Below, piece after piece: positions 34,978 through 44,917 of a DNA stretch of 64,000 bases (position 1 is the stretch's first letter; every line of letters starts with the position of its first letter). The notes below the pieces were generated by a model. It had not been told where the DNA came from. It was given only the letters and a program-made list of their open reading frames with translations, and did not search any database. Where the stretch lies: contig OX465599.1 of the NCBI GenBank assembly GCA_950022295.1, positions 278,525,501 to 278,589,500 on the forward strand, written 5' to 3'. Origin of the DNA: Bromus sterilis (lineage: Eukaryota; Streptophyta; Magnoliopsida; Poales; Poaceae). The translations under genes and the position numbers were made by a program.

Positions 34978-36098
34978 AATTCGGTGCCTTGCATCATTGT
35001 CCGCGATTTCTCGGGGAATTAGACGCTGACTCAATTCCGGCCGGACTGACGCTGCTGGTTGCTCATTGTGCCTGCTGTTGACTACTGGCTCATCCCTCCG
35101 ACTGCCTCCCTCAGCCCCTTGATTCCTCCGACTGCGGTGCAAACTACCATGCGGCGAAGATGCTTGCCTCTGCTGCCGAGGTGGAGCATTCGGCTGGTTT
35201 GCCCCCGCAGTTTCCCGAACTGATTTTGACGCCACTGGCCCTTGCTACTCGGTGTCCGCCTTCTGCTGCTAGTTTGCTATTGTTATGAGGTCACGCATTC
35301 GGCGTGTGCTCTCCCAAAACTCTTCTCCCTCCAAGTGCTCCTGGTCGGTGGCGATCTGCTCGGCAGCTCTCATGTTCTTCATGGGAGAACTATATGAGAT
35401 CTGTGGAGCGGAGATAGTAGATGCTGCCGGTTGCTGGGCCCCTCCCAACTCTCTGCCGACCTCTCGGCCTGCAGCTCGGAGCTCATCAATTACTGGGGGT
35501 GGGATAACACTCTGATTGATGCCATGCGCTGCATTGTACTCCCGAACTGTTGCCTCCATGCGGCGCTTTTCAGCGTCGATCCGATCTGATTGCTACTTCA
35601 GAGCCTGACGCACCTTCTCCAGCTCGGCATGAACAAAAACTTGATCGGCCTGAAGATCCACAGGAGTGCAGAGCACGTCCGGTGGGTTGCTCGGGCCTGC
35701 TGGTGTTGTGGTTGCTTCCCTCGCTACTCGGGTCGCTGAAGTAGAGATGTTGCGACTGGATGTGCTCCCGCCATCATAACCTCCTCACGGATGTGCGCAG
35801 TCGTGCCCTCTGCTCCCACGGCATCCGGCCCGCCTGGCAACGGATCCGTGAGCTCAGAAAACACCCGTACCTCCCTCGGAAAGACCTCAGGAAATGTCGC
35901 GATAAAAACATGATTTCCACCGATAGGAATGATGACACCGCGCGGCAGAGGCATTCCTGCCCCAAACCGCGAGGCGTTGCCGATGACGTAGTCCCACGCT
36001 CCGCTCCTCATGACCAGGCCGGAGGCGAAGCGCACGCGCGATGCAGATGATGGTCCCGTTCGGATCAGAACTCCAGTCGACGCCTCGGCCTGCCCCAC
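34978..36098 (-). pseudogene. G1 gag, N-terminal half and leader
   Basis: This minus-strand stretch is the start of G1 gag, upstream of the G2 insertion. It has a variable leader (about 35780-36098) and an acidic region with QADQVFVHAELEKVRQALK. It is broken by TAG at 35593-35595, by two more TAGs near 35229-35255, and by a frameshift near 35780. The last 85 codons are Gln/Pro/Arg-rich and end in DARHRI at the G2 boundary; the same frame then continues at 8233. The true start codon is unclear. No catalytic function is expected; gag forms the particle. Confidence 0.75.
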
Positions 36099-36111
36099 GG
36101 TGGGTGCTAAC

Positions 36112-36953
36112 TGTTATCAATATGTAACGGCAGATGCCATGGGGATGGCTAAAGAGGGGGACAAACCTAGGTTAGTGTCGTTGGTACCGGAATCGAGAGT
36201 GGGAACACACAGTGAGACACCGCGATGTACCCAGGTTCGGGGCTCTCCATAGAGATAATACCCCTAGTCCTGTCGAGATAGCTATATGCAATAACTCTGG
36301 CTACAATGAATGCTCCTTGAGCTGTTTGAGATGAAGGAGAAGAGGGCTCTAGGCACAACTCTCTCCTTTCTCTCTCTATGGTGGGTGAAGTTGCAATAAG
36401 TGCTTCGTTGTCCCTCACGCAGGAGGGGTACCCGGGGCTCTTATAGGTCGAGCCCGGGGTACAAAGGTAAATGTACAAAGGGGAGGGCCCAGCGGTCAGC
36501 CTCAGACAGGCTAGGGTCCTCACATCGTGTTCTCCCAGATGACCCGGTGTAGGCTTGAGGCTCACCATGTCGCTATCCTGTAGACCTTGCTAGTGAACAG
36601 TGAAGCTAGAGACTTAGCCATGTCGGTCTGTCCACGTGATCGGTGCTGGAGGAGACCGCACACCTCTGACAGTCCTGATCTTCAGGGATTGAGCATTGAA
36701 TGCACTTGTACCAGGTGTCCGACCTGGGATCCTGGTCGGAGGTTTCTCTGTTTACTTCGGCCGAATGCTTCCTAGTGAGGCCGATTGCACGCTCTTTGGG
36801 GCAATCTTCCTCCGACCTGGACAACTCAGCCCACTTCTTATTTAATCTTGATCAGCTCGGCCTTGATTAGATCGGTGACCATCAGGTCGGTGATCTTTGC
36901 CTTGATGAATTGTTTCCCCTGGGTGACCCTACCCGGGGGTCATTCCCCCGACA
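36112..36953 (-). repeat. G1 5' LTR (842 bp)
   Basis: On the minus strand the repeat starts TGTCGGGGGAATGACCC at 36953 and ends TTGATAACA at 36112, with TG and CA ends. A putative TATA motif (TATAAG, minus strand, 36440-36445) lies in its middle. Only this LTR is in the window; the other is expected beyond position 1, so the boundaries rest on the end motifs and neighbouring sequence. Confidence 0.75.
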
Positions 36954-36966
36954 ACCCCCACACTAG

Positions 36967-37491
36967 CACACTAATGCTCTCATTAAAGCTAGGGAGGAGA
37001 AGCTTAGAGTAGAAGCCTCCATACCTAGGAAGCTAGAAGATGGTTGGGATCCTATGATCAAAATTAAATTGAACAACTTCTCTTGCTATGCTTTATGTGA
37101 TGTTGGAGCTAGTACCTCCATTATGCCCAAAAGAATGTATGATATGTTTGAATTGAAACCTTCCGATCCTTGTTCTTTTGGTGTCCGTCTCGTTGATTCT
37201 TCCATAAAGAAACCTTTGGGGAAGATTGACTATATTCTTATCATTGTCAATGACAATTATGTTCCCGTTGATTTTATTATTATGGACATAGAGTGTGAAC
37301 CTTTATGTCCAATTATTTTGGGACATCCTTTTCTTCGTACCGTTGGTGCTGTTATTGACATGAAAGAGGGGAATATAAAATTTCAATTCCCTCATAAAAA
37401 GGGGATGGAACACTTCCCTAGGAAGAATATTAAGTTACCTTTTGAGTCTGTCACACGGGCTAGCTATTCTCTCTCTCTTGACAAAACTTGA
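36967..37491 (+). pseudogene. A: Athila-type protease fragment
   Basis: The frame is open from just inside the G1 junction, with KAREEKLRVEASIPRKLEDG before MIKIKLNNFSCYALCDVGAS. The retropepsin active-site motif is CDVGASTSIMP at about 37096-37128; DLGAS is usual in Athila gag-pol. The second conserved loop is PIILGHPFLRTVGAVIDM. The protein ends at TGA near 37491 and leads straight into non-coding DNA, with no RT or integrase after it. This element copy was thus either non-autonomous or lost its pol. The N-terminal part was removed by the G1 insertion. Confidence 0.85.
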
Positions 37492-40310
37492 TCTTTTTGC
37501 TTTATGCCTAGCTTAAAGGCGTAAAAGAAAGCGTTTGTTGGGAGGCAACGCAAGATGTTTTTATTTCTGTTCTTAGTGGTCTTGATGATTGTTACTACTG
37601 TATAAACATCATATATCTTTATTTTCAAGCTTTGTGCCAAGTTCTAGCCTCTTATGATAAGGGAAGCAAAAGTTGTGACATGCTGTCCAGAAAACAGATT
37701 CTGTCTGCTTGCCCGAAAAAATCGAAACAAATCACCAGTTCATCTTTTTGAGCTGAATTGTTTACACAACATTCTCTATACAATTGTGACACTTTCATAT
37801 GTTCCGAGTTTTTTTATTTGAGTTGCATAAGTACCCCAAAAAAATTATTTACCACCTGCTCTTCTGTTTTTCACAGATTCTGCCACGTTTTGCCTTTCCT
37901 CACTTTTCCAAAACTTAAGCTTACTTTTTCTTTGCAAATTTATTTTGGAAATCTTGAGAAAACGGTAGTTCTTCAAGAATATCTTTATTTCCGGTGGAGA
38001 AAAAATATTTTATTAAGGGTACTAACTTCTCTAATCAGCTTATGATGAGTTATGTATGAAGGGAGTTTTCAAGTGTGCGAGGGAAGATGATGAAAGAAGA
38101 TCCGGGAGTGTCAAACGCTCAAGCTTGGGGATGCCCCCATGCATCCCAACAAATATTCAAGGAGACTCAGGTGTCTAAGCTTGGGGATGCCCCCGAGCAT
38201 CCCCTTCTCCATCAACAATCATCAGTTCGACCTTTGTCTCACTATATTTTTATCACTTCATGCGTTATGTGCTATGCTTGGGGCGTCTCGCTCTTAGGTT
38301 TACTTTTTAGTTTTCTTTAGCTTTGATTCTATTCATAACAAGTTAGACCCCAGCTTATTTTGTGTGGGAGAGAAACACCCTTCAGTTCAATCTAGAACAC
38401 ATCATAGGATTTCCATGCCTATCTTTTCTCTGTTGTGTGTTCTTTATCTTTTCATAGCTACTTCCATGTTTAGCTCTTAGTTTTCATGTTTATCTTTTTC
38501 AAGAGCTTTAGTTTTAGTTTAGTTTTTTGCTGGAACTCTCTTTAGTTTTCATTTGTATCTTGTTAAGAGAGTTGGTTGTTGCACTGAGTTGTGTCTTGTC
38601 TTGAAAGTAGGTAATTGAGGTTGCTATTTAATTATAGTAGTAACTTGCAATAGTTTTGAGGTATTGTTGTCAGTAATGTTTGAAATTTGGTGTCAAGAGG
38701 TCTAGCCTATTAGTGATAGGTGTTGTATTTTGGGCAATCTGTGTTTATTTTCAAAAACTACAAAAACTAGTTGAGAACTCTAGCTACTATATGGATCACT
38801 AATATTTTGAGGGATCGGATATTAGAGTTCACATACCATGAGTCGAGGATGCGCAAGGCTAGCTATTCTCTCTCTCTTGATTAAGTTACCTTTTGAGTCC
38901 TTTACACGGGCTAGCTATTCTCTCTCTCTTGATAAAACTTGATATTTTTTTCTTTTTTCTGAGCTTAAAGGCGTAAAAGAAAGCGCTTGTTGGGAGGCAA
39001 CCCAAGATGTTTTTTACTTTTGTTTTTAGTGGTCTTGATGATTGTTACTACTGTAGCAACATCATTGTATATTTATTTTCAAGCTTTGTGCCCAGTTTAG
39101 CCTCCGATTGCAAGAAAGATCAAATGTTGTGACATGTTGTCCAGAAAACTGATTCTGTCCTTGGACGGAAAAAATATCCTAAAATCACCAGACCATCTTT
39201 TTTCTGAATTTTTTTGACAGCGTTCTCCATACAATTTTTTCAAGCGTTTGTTCCGAGTTTTTTGATTTAAGTTGCAGAAGTACCCCGAAAGAATTATTTA
39301 CTACCTTCTGTTCTGTTTTTCACAGATTCTGCCATGTTTTTCCTTTCCTTACTTTTGAAAACCTTAAGCTTCCTTTTTCTTTGCAAAAACTTTTTGGACA
39401 TCTTGAGAAATAGTAGCTCTTCAAGAATATCTTGATTTCTAGTAGAGGAAAATTATTTTATTAAGGGTACTAATCTCTCTAATCATCTTATGATGAGTTA
39501 TGTATGAAGGGAGTTTTCAAGTGTGCGAGGGAAGATGATGAAAGAAGATCCGGGAGTGTCAAACACTCAAGCTTGGGTATGCCCCCAAGCACTCCCAATA
39601 AATATTAAAGGATACTGAAGCGTCTAAGCTTGGGGATGCCCTGTGCATCCCCTTCTCCATCAACAATCTTCAGTTTGTCCTCCGTCTCACTATATTTTTA
39701 TCACTTCATGCGTTATGTGCTATGCTTGGAGCGTGTCGCTCTTAGGTTTACTTTTTAGTTTTCTTTAGCTTTTCTTGCTGTTCATAACAAGTTAGAACCC
39801 AGCTTACTTTGTGTGGAAGAGAAACACGCTCAACTTAAAAACTAGAACACATCATAGGATTTTTCATGCTTATCTTTCTTCTGTTGTGTGTTCTTTATCT
39901 TTTCGCAGCTACTGCATGTTTAGCTCTTAGTTTTCATGTTTGTCTTTTTAAATAGATTTAGTTCTAATTTAGTTAGTTGCTGGAACTCTCTTTAGTTTTC
40001 ATGTTTATCTTGTTAAGAGAGTTGGTTGTTGCACTGAGTTGTGTCTTGTCTTGAAAGTAGGTAATTGAGGCTGCTATTCAATTGTAGTAGTAACTTGAAA
40101 TAGTTTTGAGGTATTGATTAGAGTAAAGTTTGAACTTTTGGTGTCAAGAGCTCGAGCCTATTAGTGATAGATGTCGTATTTTGGGCAATCCATGCGATTT
40201 TCGAAAACCAAAACCCCTGTTGAGAACTCTAGCTACTAGATGGATCACTAACCTTTGGAGGGTTCGAATATTAGAGTACACTCACGTACCATGAGTCGAG
40301 GATGCGCAAG
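37430..40310 (+). repeat. A: 1.45-kb tandem duplication
   Basis: Copy 1 covers 37430-38857 and copy 2 covers 38881-40310, both starting TTAAGTTACC and ending GATGCGCAAG. They share the block AAAGGCGTAAAAGAAAGCG and the CTTGGGGATGCC repeats. The 23 bases between them (38858-38880) repeat a stretch also found at about 37459 and 38909. Element B has one copy (about 59040-60080), so this is a duplication special to A. Confidence 0.85.
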
Positions 40311-41764
40311 GATAACCAAACCCCCATACACTACTCCTCGAGGTACTTGTCTCTTTGTGAACCTCCTTATTAGATTGAGAGTTACCGATAATAAGTCCAT
40401 GAGTTCTGCCGACTAATGTAAGTATTGAAAGTTGACACTTGCACTTGCTCATACATGCTAGCCTCTTCGGTACCATGCATTGCCCTCTTCTCACTCCGAG
40501 AGTTGGCGTCCACCTCGCCGGTGCATCCAAACCCTTGGCATGATACGCTCTGTCATCATAAACCTCCTTATATCTTTCCTCAAAACAGCCACCATACCTA
40601 CCTATCATGGCATCTTCATAGCCTTTCTGAGATATATTGCCATGTAACATCCACCTTCTCATGACTTGATCTTCATGTCATACATGTTCTTGCTACACTG
40701 GCAGAGGCATACATTTGCATACATCATGATAGCTACATCTTATTTATGTTGAGTACATTGTGAAGTGTGAAGATCTTCTATACTTCTTGTAAAATAGAGT
40801 GTTGCCCTTAAGTGAGGAAAATATCCCAAAGAGGAGAAATTTAAAAGATCCCAAATAAGAAAAATGATAGTTAAATAGAAAGAGCCATTGAGGCCACCAA
40901 AAAAATACAAAAAAATAGAAAAAAGAGAAAAATAAATAAAAAGAGAGAAAGGGGCAACACTCCTATTCCTTTTTGAAAGATCCACACTCGTACTCCCTCT
41001 ATATCTTGTACTCCATAGAGATGATCATATGCATATAGCTATGTGTGGACCTTCACACTATAGAACTTGGCTTGCATATTCCAAGGATGAGCTTCCTCAA
41101 ACGAGCTCTAGGTCTTCTTGAGCGAGCAAGTTGGATGCACCCCCACTAGTTCCATTGGAGAGCTTTTAGCTCATATGTGCATCTGTTGCATGGCAATCCC
41201 TACTCCTCACATCATATATATCATTTGGCCTCCTCTCCTATGATTGTCCTCATTGATGTGAGTCTTTCTCACCCTTTTTTTCTTCCTCCTCCACCATATT
41301 TCTCTCTTTGCCATCCTAAGTGTCAACTCTCATGCTTGCACTCATCCATTGCATGAGTGCTCAAAATATCTAAAGGGAGTGGATCAAATTGACTTGTACC
41401 TGGCTAGTGGTCTGGGGACGAGTCAAGATAAGATCCCAAAGAAGACTAAGTGTGAAACTCTAGTAGATTGACTTCTCAACAAATTTATATTTTTTTCTCG
41501 TATTCCCATATCCCACTTCTTGCACGCAAACACCATCTGGAGACATTCGAGTCACGGACATCGAGAGCTCGTGCACCTTAATGTTCTTATGTTTCTTGTT
41601 TCAATGCTAATATAGACTCTTGCCTGTTATGACTTGAATTGAATTACATACCTTGATTGCTTTACTTTCAAAGTTCTTATATGGTTGTTAGCATGTCACC
41701 ACATAAATTATGCTTGTTATCATTTAGCTACTCAAGGACGAGCAGGAACTAAGCTTGGGGATGT
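40311..41764 (+). other. A: 3' non-coding region up to the LTR
   Basis: There is no supported gene here. It matches B at 60080-61603. It includes an A-rich stretch near 40840-40970 and the polypurine tract AAGCTTGGGGATGT (about 41751-41764), directly before the LTR. Confidence 0.7.
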
Positions 41765-42433
41765 TGATACGTCCCAAACGTATCTATAATTTATGCTTGA
41801 TCCATGCATGTTTTGTGTGATATTCCTATGATCTAGATACACTTTGATACACTTTTGATCATATTTGGACTACCTTATTAACTCAGTACACCCCAGTGCC
41901 AGTTCCTGTTTTCTGCTGTTTTTCTATTTCAGGTTTCCCCCAAATTAAAAGTGCTCCAAAAATTTGGGAAAATCAGATAAAAAATCAGCGTACCGAAAGC
42001 TTCCGGAATAACCTAGGTGGGGCCAGAGGGCCACCACCAGGAGTCCAGGCGCCCTGGTGGCGCGCCGTAGGGTGGGGCCGTGCCAGGGGGGGCGCCTGGA
42101 CACCTGGTGGCCCTCCTGGCTCGCCCCTTTCGCCTATATATTCTCCGTGACGGGATTCTTCCGAAGACAGAACCCTTTTTCGTGATCTCGCCTCTGTTCC
42201 TCCGCCGCCGCGCTTCCAAGATCGGGAGAGCCAGTAGACCTCTTCCTGGAACCCTGCCGGAGGGAGGATTGACCTCCGGGAGCCTCTCCTCCACCATGGA
42301 CGCTTCCCGGATAATCCATGAGTAGTCTACCTTGGACCATGGGGGTCCGTGATCACTACCTAGGTGATGTTCTCCCCCCCTCTTTGTTCTTCATGGATTA
42401 GAACTTGTGAGCTGCCCTAGATGATCAAGGCAC
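41765..42433 (+). repeat. A: 3' LTR, truncated by insertion of X
   Basis: This starts TGATACGTCCCAAACG and matches the 5' part of the B LTRs. A TATA motif TATATATT is at 42135-42142. It stops near 42433, where the minus-strand LTR of X begins, so the remaining roughly 0.8 kb is displaced beyond X. Confidence 0.8.
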
Positions 42434-42832
42434 TAACGAGGATTAGCCTCGGAAAATCCCATGTTCAGGGACCCTGGGTTAGATCGTAGAGAAGGAACAT
42501 GTTGGCAATACTCGTCGGCTAACAGGAGAAGAACTTCCTGCTTGATTGTATTATGCGAGGGGGCGGTTACAGTGTAGGTCTAGGCGAGTTCGCTCAAGAC
42601 CGGAGGTGTCGGTTGTAGATTGGATGCCCTAAGCCGTCACCCCTCCCAGCCTTTATATACTAGACTGGGTCTCCGGGAGTCCAACTTAGGTTACAGAGAT
42701 AATTTCCTAAACTAGCTTTGGCTTGGACGCCAAGTCTTGACCTCCATCCTCGTCGCGAACTCCTACGTCGGTTCTTTGAATTGGCCAATAGTGGGCCCAT
42801 CGAGGCTTCTATCGGGCCTTCTGTCTTCGTAT
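42434..42832 (-). repeat. X LTR, part left of the CACTA element
   Basis: Together with 52571-52618 this makes a minus-strand LTR of about 450 bases. A TATA box (minus TATATAA, 42653-42659) lies in the middle. The TG end at 52618 is clear; the other end is set by the mirrored motif TAACGAGG and is less sure. Confidence 0.6.
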
Positions 42833-43160
42833 CACTACTGGAATTCATCAGTTTGCCATGTGTCAACCTCTTTGCCGTCTGTATTTCATCGGGGCAGACG
42901 GCAAAGAGGTTGTATGCCGTCTGTTGACCTAAAAACAGACGGCAAACGGCTGACACATGGCAAACCCTCTGTTTGCCGTCTTCTTCCACCTAGGCGGACG
43001 GCAAAGAGCTCGTTGCCGTCTACGTACAGACGACAAAGCCCAATAGTGGGACCCACCTGGGCTGCTCTAGATCTAGATAACGGACCCGTGCTATGCCGTC
43101 TGCTGGAAGACGGCAAAGACGCCTAGGCCGTCTGCTGGGAGACGACATAGCGCGGGGCCG
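42833..43160 (+). repeat. CACTA left end and subterminal repeats
   Basis: After the terminal CACTACTGGAATTC come about a dozen copies, in both directions, of the 9-11-base motif TTTGCCGTCTG or CAGACGGCAAA. In this superfamily such motifs bind the Tnp1/TnpA protein. Pairs of facing copies can form small hairpins. Confidence 0.85.
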
Positions 43161-44561
43161 TTATCTGCCCCACTCCGTCCACTCTCCCTATCCCCATCCC
43201 ACGTCTCACTCTCTCTCTCTCCGCCTAAGCTGCCCGCTGCCGCCCAAACCACCCGCCGCCCCCCGAGCAGCCTGCCGCCGGTGACCCCCGCCGCCTGCCC
43301 CTCTCCTCCTCCCTCCCCCCCTCCCCTCTCTCCTCTCCTCCTCTCTCCTCCTCTCTAACAGGCCGTGCGCCCCCATGAATTGCAGAGCGCCGCCACCGCC
43401 CGTGAAGACCCAGCTCTCGTCGCCGCCTCCACCCCCCCCCCACCCGCAGCCACCTCCCCCACCACCGCCAGTGAGCCCCTTGATCCCCTCTCTGTTTTTT
43501 TATTTTTGTTTTTTACTGTTTTTGATAGTTATTATTATATTATTAGTATTAATTATTAGATTAGTTAGGGTTGTTAGTATTAATACTGCTAGTATTAGAT
43601 TTGTTACTACTGGAATTGCAAAAATGTTAGCCTGTTTTAGTTATTGAAGTTTTATTTACATTTAGTTAGTTCTAGTTAGTTAGATGTAATATGTTTAGTT
43701 ATTTTTGTTAGGTTTAATTACCCCTAGCTAGAAACCTTAGTTACTTTTAGTTTCAGTTAGATTTTGTTTTAATTAGATTTAGTGTTAATGATATGGTTAG
43801 TTGCTAATGTTAGTATTAGGTACTATTAGTATTAAAAAGATTAGATTTTAGTTTTTAATTACTTAGGATATTAGTGCTAGGATTTTACTTAGAAGGAGAA
43901 GGAGGATAGAAGAAGAAAGAAGAAGAAGAAGAAGAAGAAGAAGAAGAATAAGAAGAAGAAGAAGAAGGAGCCAGATAAAGAATAGGAAAAGAAGGAGAAG
44001 GAGGAGGAGAGGAGGAGGAGGACAGTAGGAGGAGGAGCAACCCGAACCGTCGCCACTGCAACGACCGCTCCCGCACTGCCCTCCTACCGTTGAAAATGGA
44101 GGTGGACGACGACGCGTCACTCCTTCCGGTGAAGATGCCGGAGGCACTGTATGTAGACCTTGTCTCTAGGTCGTAGTAGATCGTATCCCGGTGAAGATTT
44201 TTAGTATTACATAATGTAGTTAGTAATTAGATGTTAGTGTTACTTAGCTTAATTACCGGTAGTGGTGTTTGTGTTGATTTTCTGAAATTAAATATGCAGG
44301 TGTTTCCACTTCACCTCGAGCATCGCCGTCGAGGGTCTCCTGTTCGACGACCTCCCTGCGTTCGAGGGTGAGTAAAAAAAAGTCCTATCCTCCTCCCCCT
44401 TCCTTTTGCTCTGTTCCGGCCTTCGTGCCGATGACACTAGCTAGGTCAGTCGCGTAACCAGTATGCGTCTCCCGTTCGAAAGGATTACAGTATAAATATG
44501 CATTCATTTGCATATTTATAATAGTAATTCTTTCGAATTGTCCAACGTTATCCATGGACAG
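43161..44561 (+). other. CACTA 5' region upstream of tnp2
   Basis: This is a CT-rich, GC-rich block (43200-43480), followed by an AT-rich stretch. A purine run of GAA repeats follows (about 43905-43975). Short exon-like pieces follow near 44096-44160 (MEVDDDASLLPVKMPEALYV) and 44300-44370. These may be leader exons, but splice sites are not convincing. I assign no protein here. Confidence 0.5.
43905..44035 (+). repeat. GAA-rich purine tract in CACTA
   Basis: This is a near-pure purine run with (GAA)n at 43915-43970, continuing as GGAGGA-rich DNA. A pyrimidine (TTC)n run at 51537-51690 stands near the other end of the element, so the two are inverted relative to each other. Confidence 0.85.
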
Positions 44562-44774
44562 CCCGAGTATGTGTAGATTGGGTCATTTTTCCATGCTCTG
44601 TTCCTGATCCGACGTGGAATTTCGTCAGCGCCTCCCTGTTGTTCTCCGGATACACAACCTCTCGGCTTGTTGTCGAGACGTGTATTAGGAGAACAGCGGG
44701 GAGGTGCTGCCGAAATTCTGCGTCGGGTCGGGAGCAGAGCATGGGAAAACGAACCCAATCTACACATACTCGGG
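44562..44774 (+). repeat. Long inverted repeat (hairpin) upstream of tnp2
   Basis: The arm at 44562-44667 is nearly the reverse complement of 44676-44774, with a loop of about 8-10 bases. The outermost 22 bases (starting CCCGAGTATGTGTAGATT) pair perfectly, and overall pairing is roughly 85% by eye. The transcript of this strand would fold into a long imperfect hairpin, as in miRNA or siRNA precursors. It is not explained by the terminal repeats of the transposon. Confidence 0.85.
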
Positions 44775-44917
44775 TGGGATTAGGACCTATCTTTACCTAT
44801 TAGTGTGTAGGTTAATTAATTGCATATGCCGTAGCTATGTATAAAAGCAATAAAAAGTGGACGTAATAAAATTGACAAACTTGTATATTTGTTGTTTAGT
44901 AGCTAGCTAGTGACAAG

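Larger units (their letters stand above)
34978..36953 (-). mobile_element. G1: Tat-lineage Ty3/Gypsy element, 5' LTR side
   Basis: This is the 5' fragment of the minus-strand element continued at 3974-8233, comprising LTR (36112-36953), leader and first half of gag. Directly inside the LTR the minus strand reads GCACCCACCGTGGGG, a likely primer binding site. The outer edge at 36953 abuts a protease frame of Athila-type element A, so G1 itself is an insertion in A. The 5-base duplication next to 36953 would be ACCCC; the partner copy is outside the window. Confidence 0.85.
36954..42433 (+). mobile_element. A: Athila-type Ty3/Gypsy element, 3' half
   Basis: This is the plus-strand remainder of an element interrupted on the left by G1. 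It holds a protease frame (to 37491), a 4.3-kb 3' non-coding region with an internal duplication, a polypurine tract and the start of the 3' LTR (41765). The sequence after 37492 closely matches element B at 59040-61603. The 5' half should lie left of the window. The wheat names Sabrina or WHAM come to mind but were not checked. Confidence 0.8.

Noticed and set aside
40840..40970. A-rich stretch in A (also in B near 60740) as a retrogene poly(A) tail
   Set aside because: The same stretch lies at the same place in two related elements, so it is part of their 3' non-coding region.
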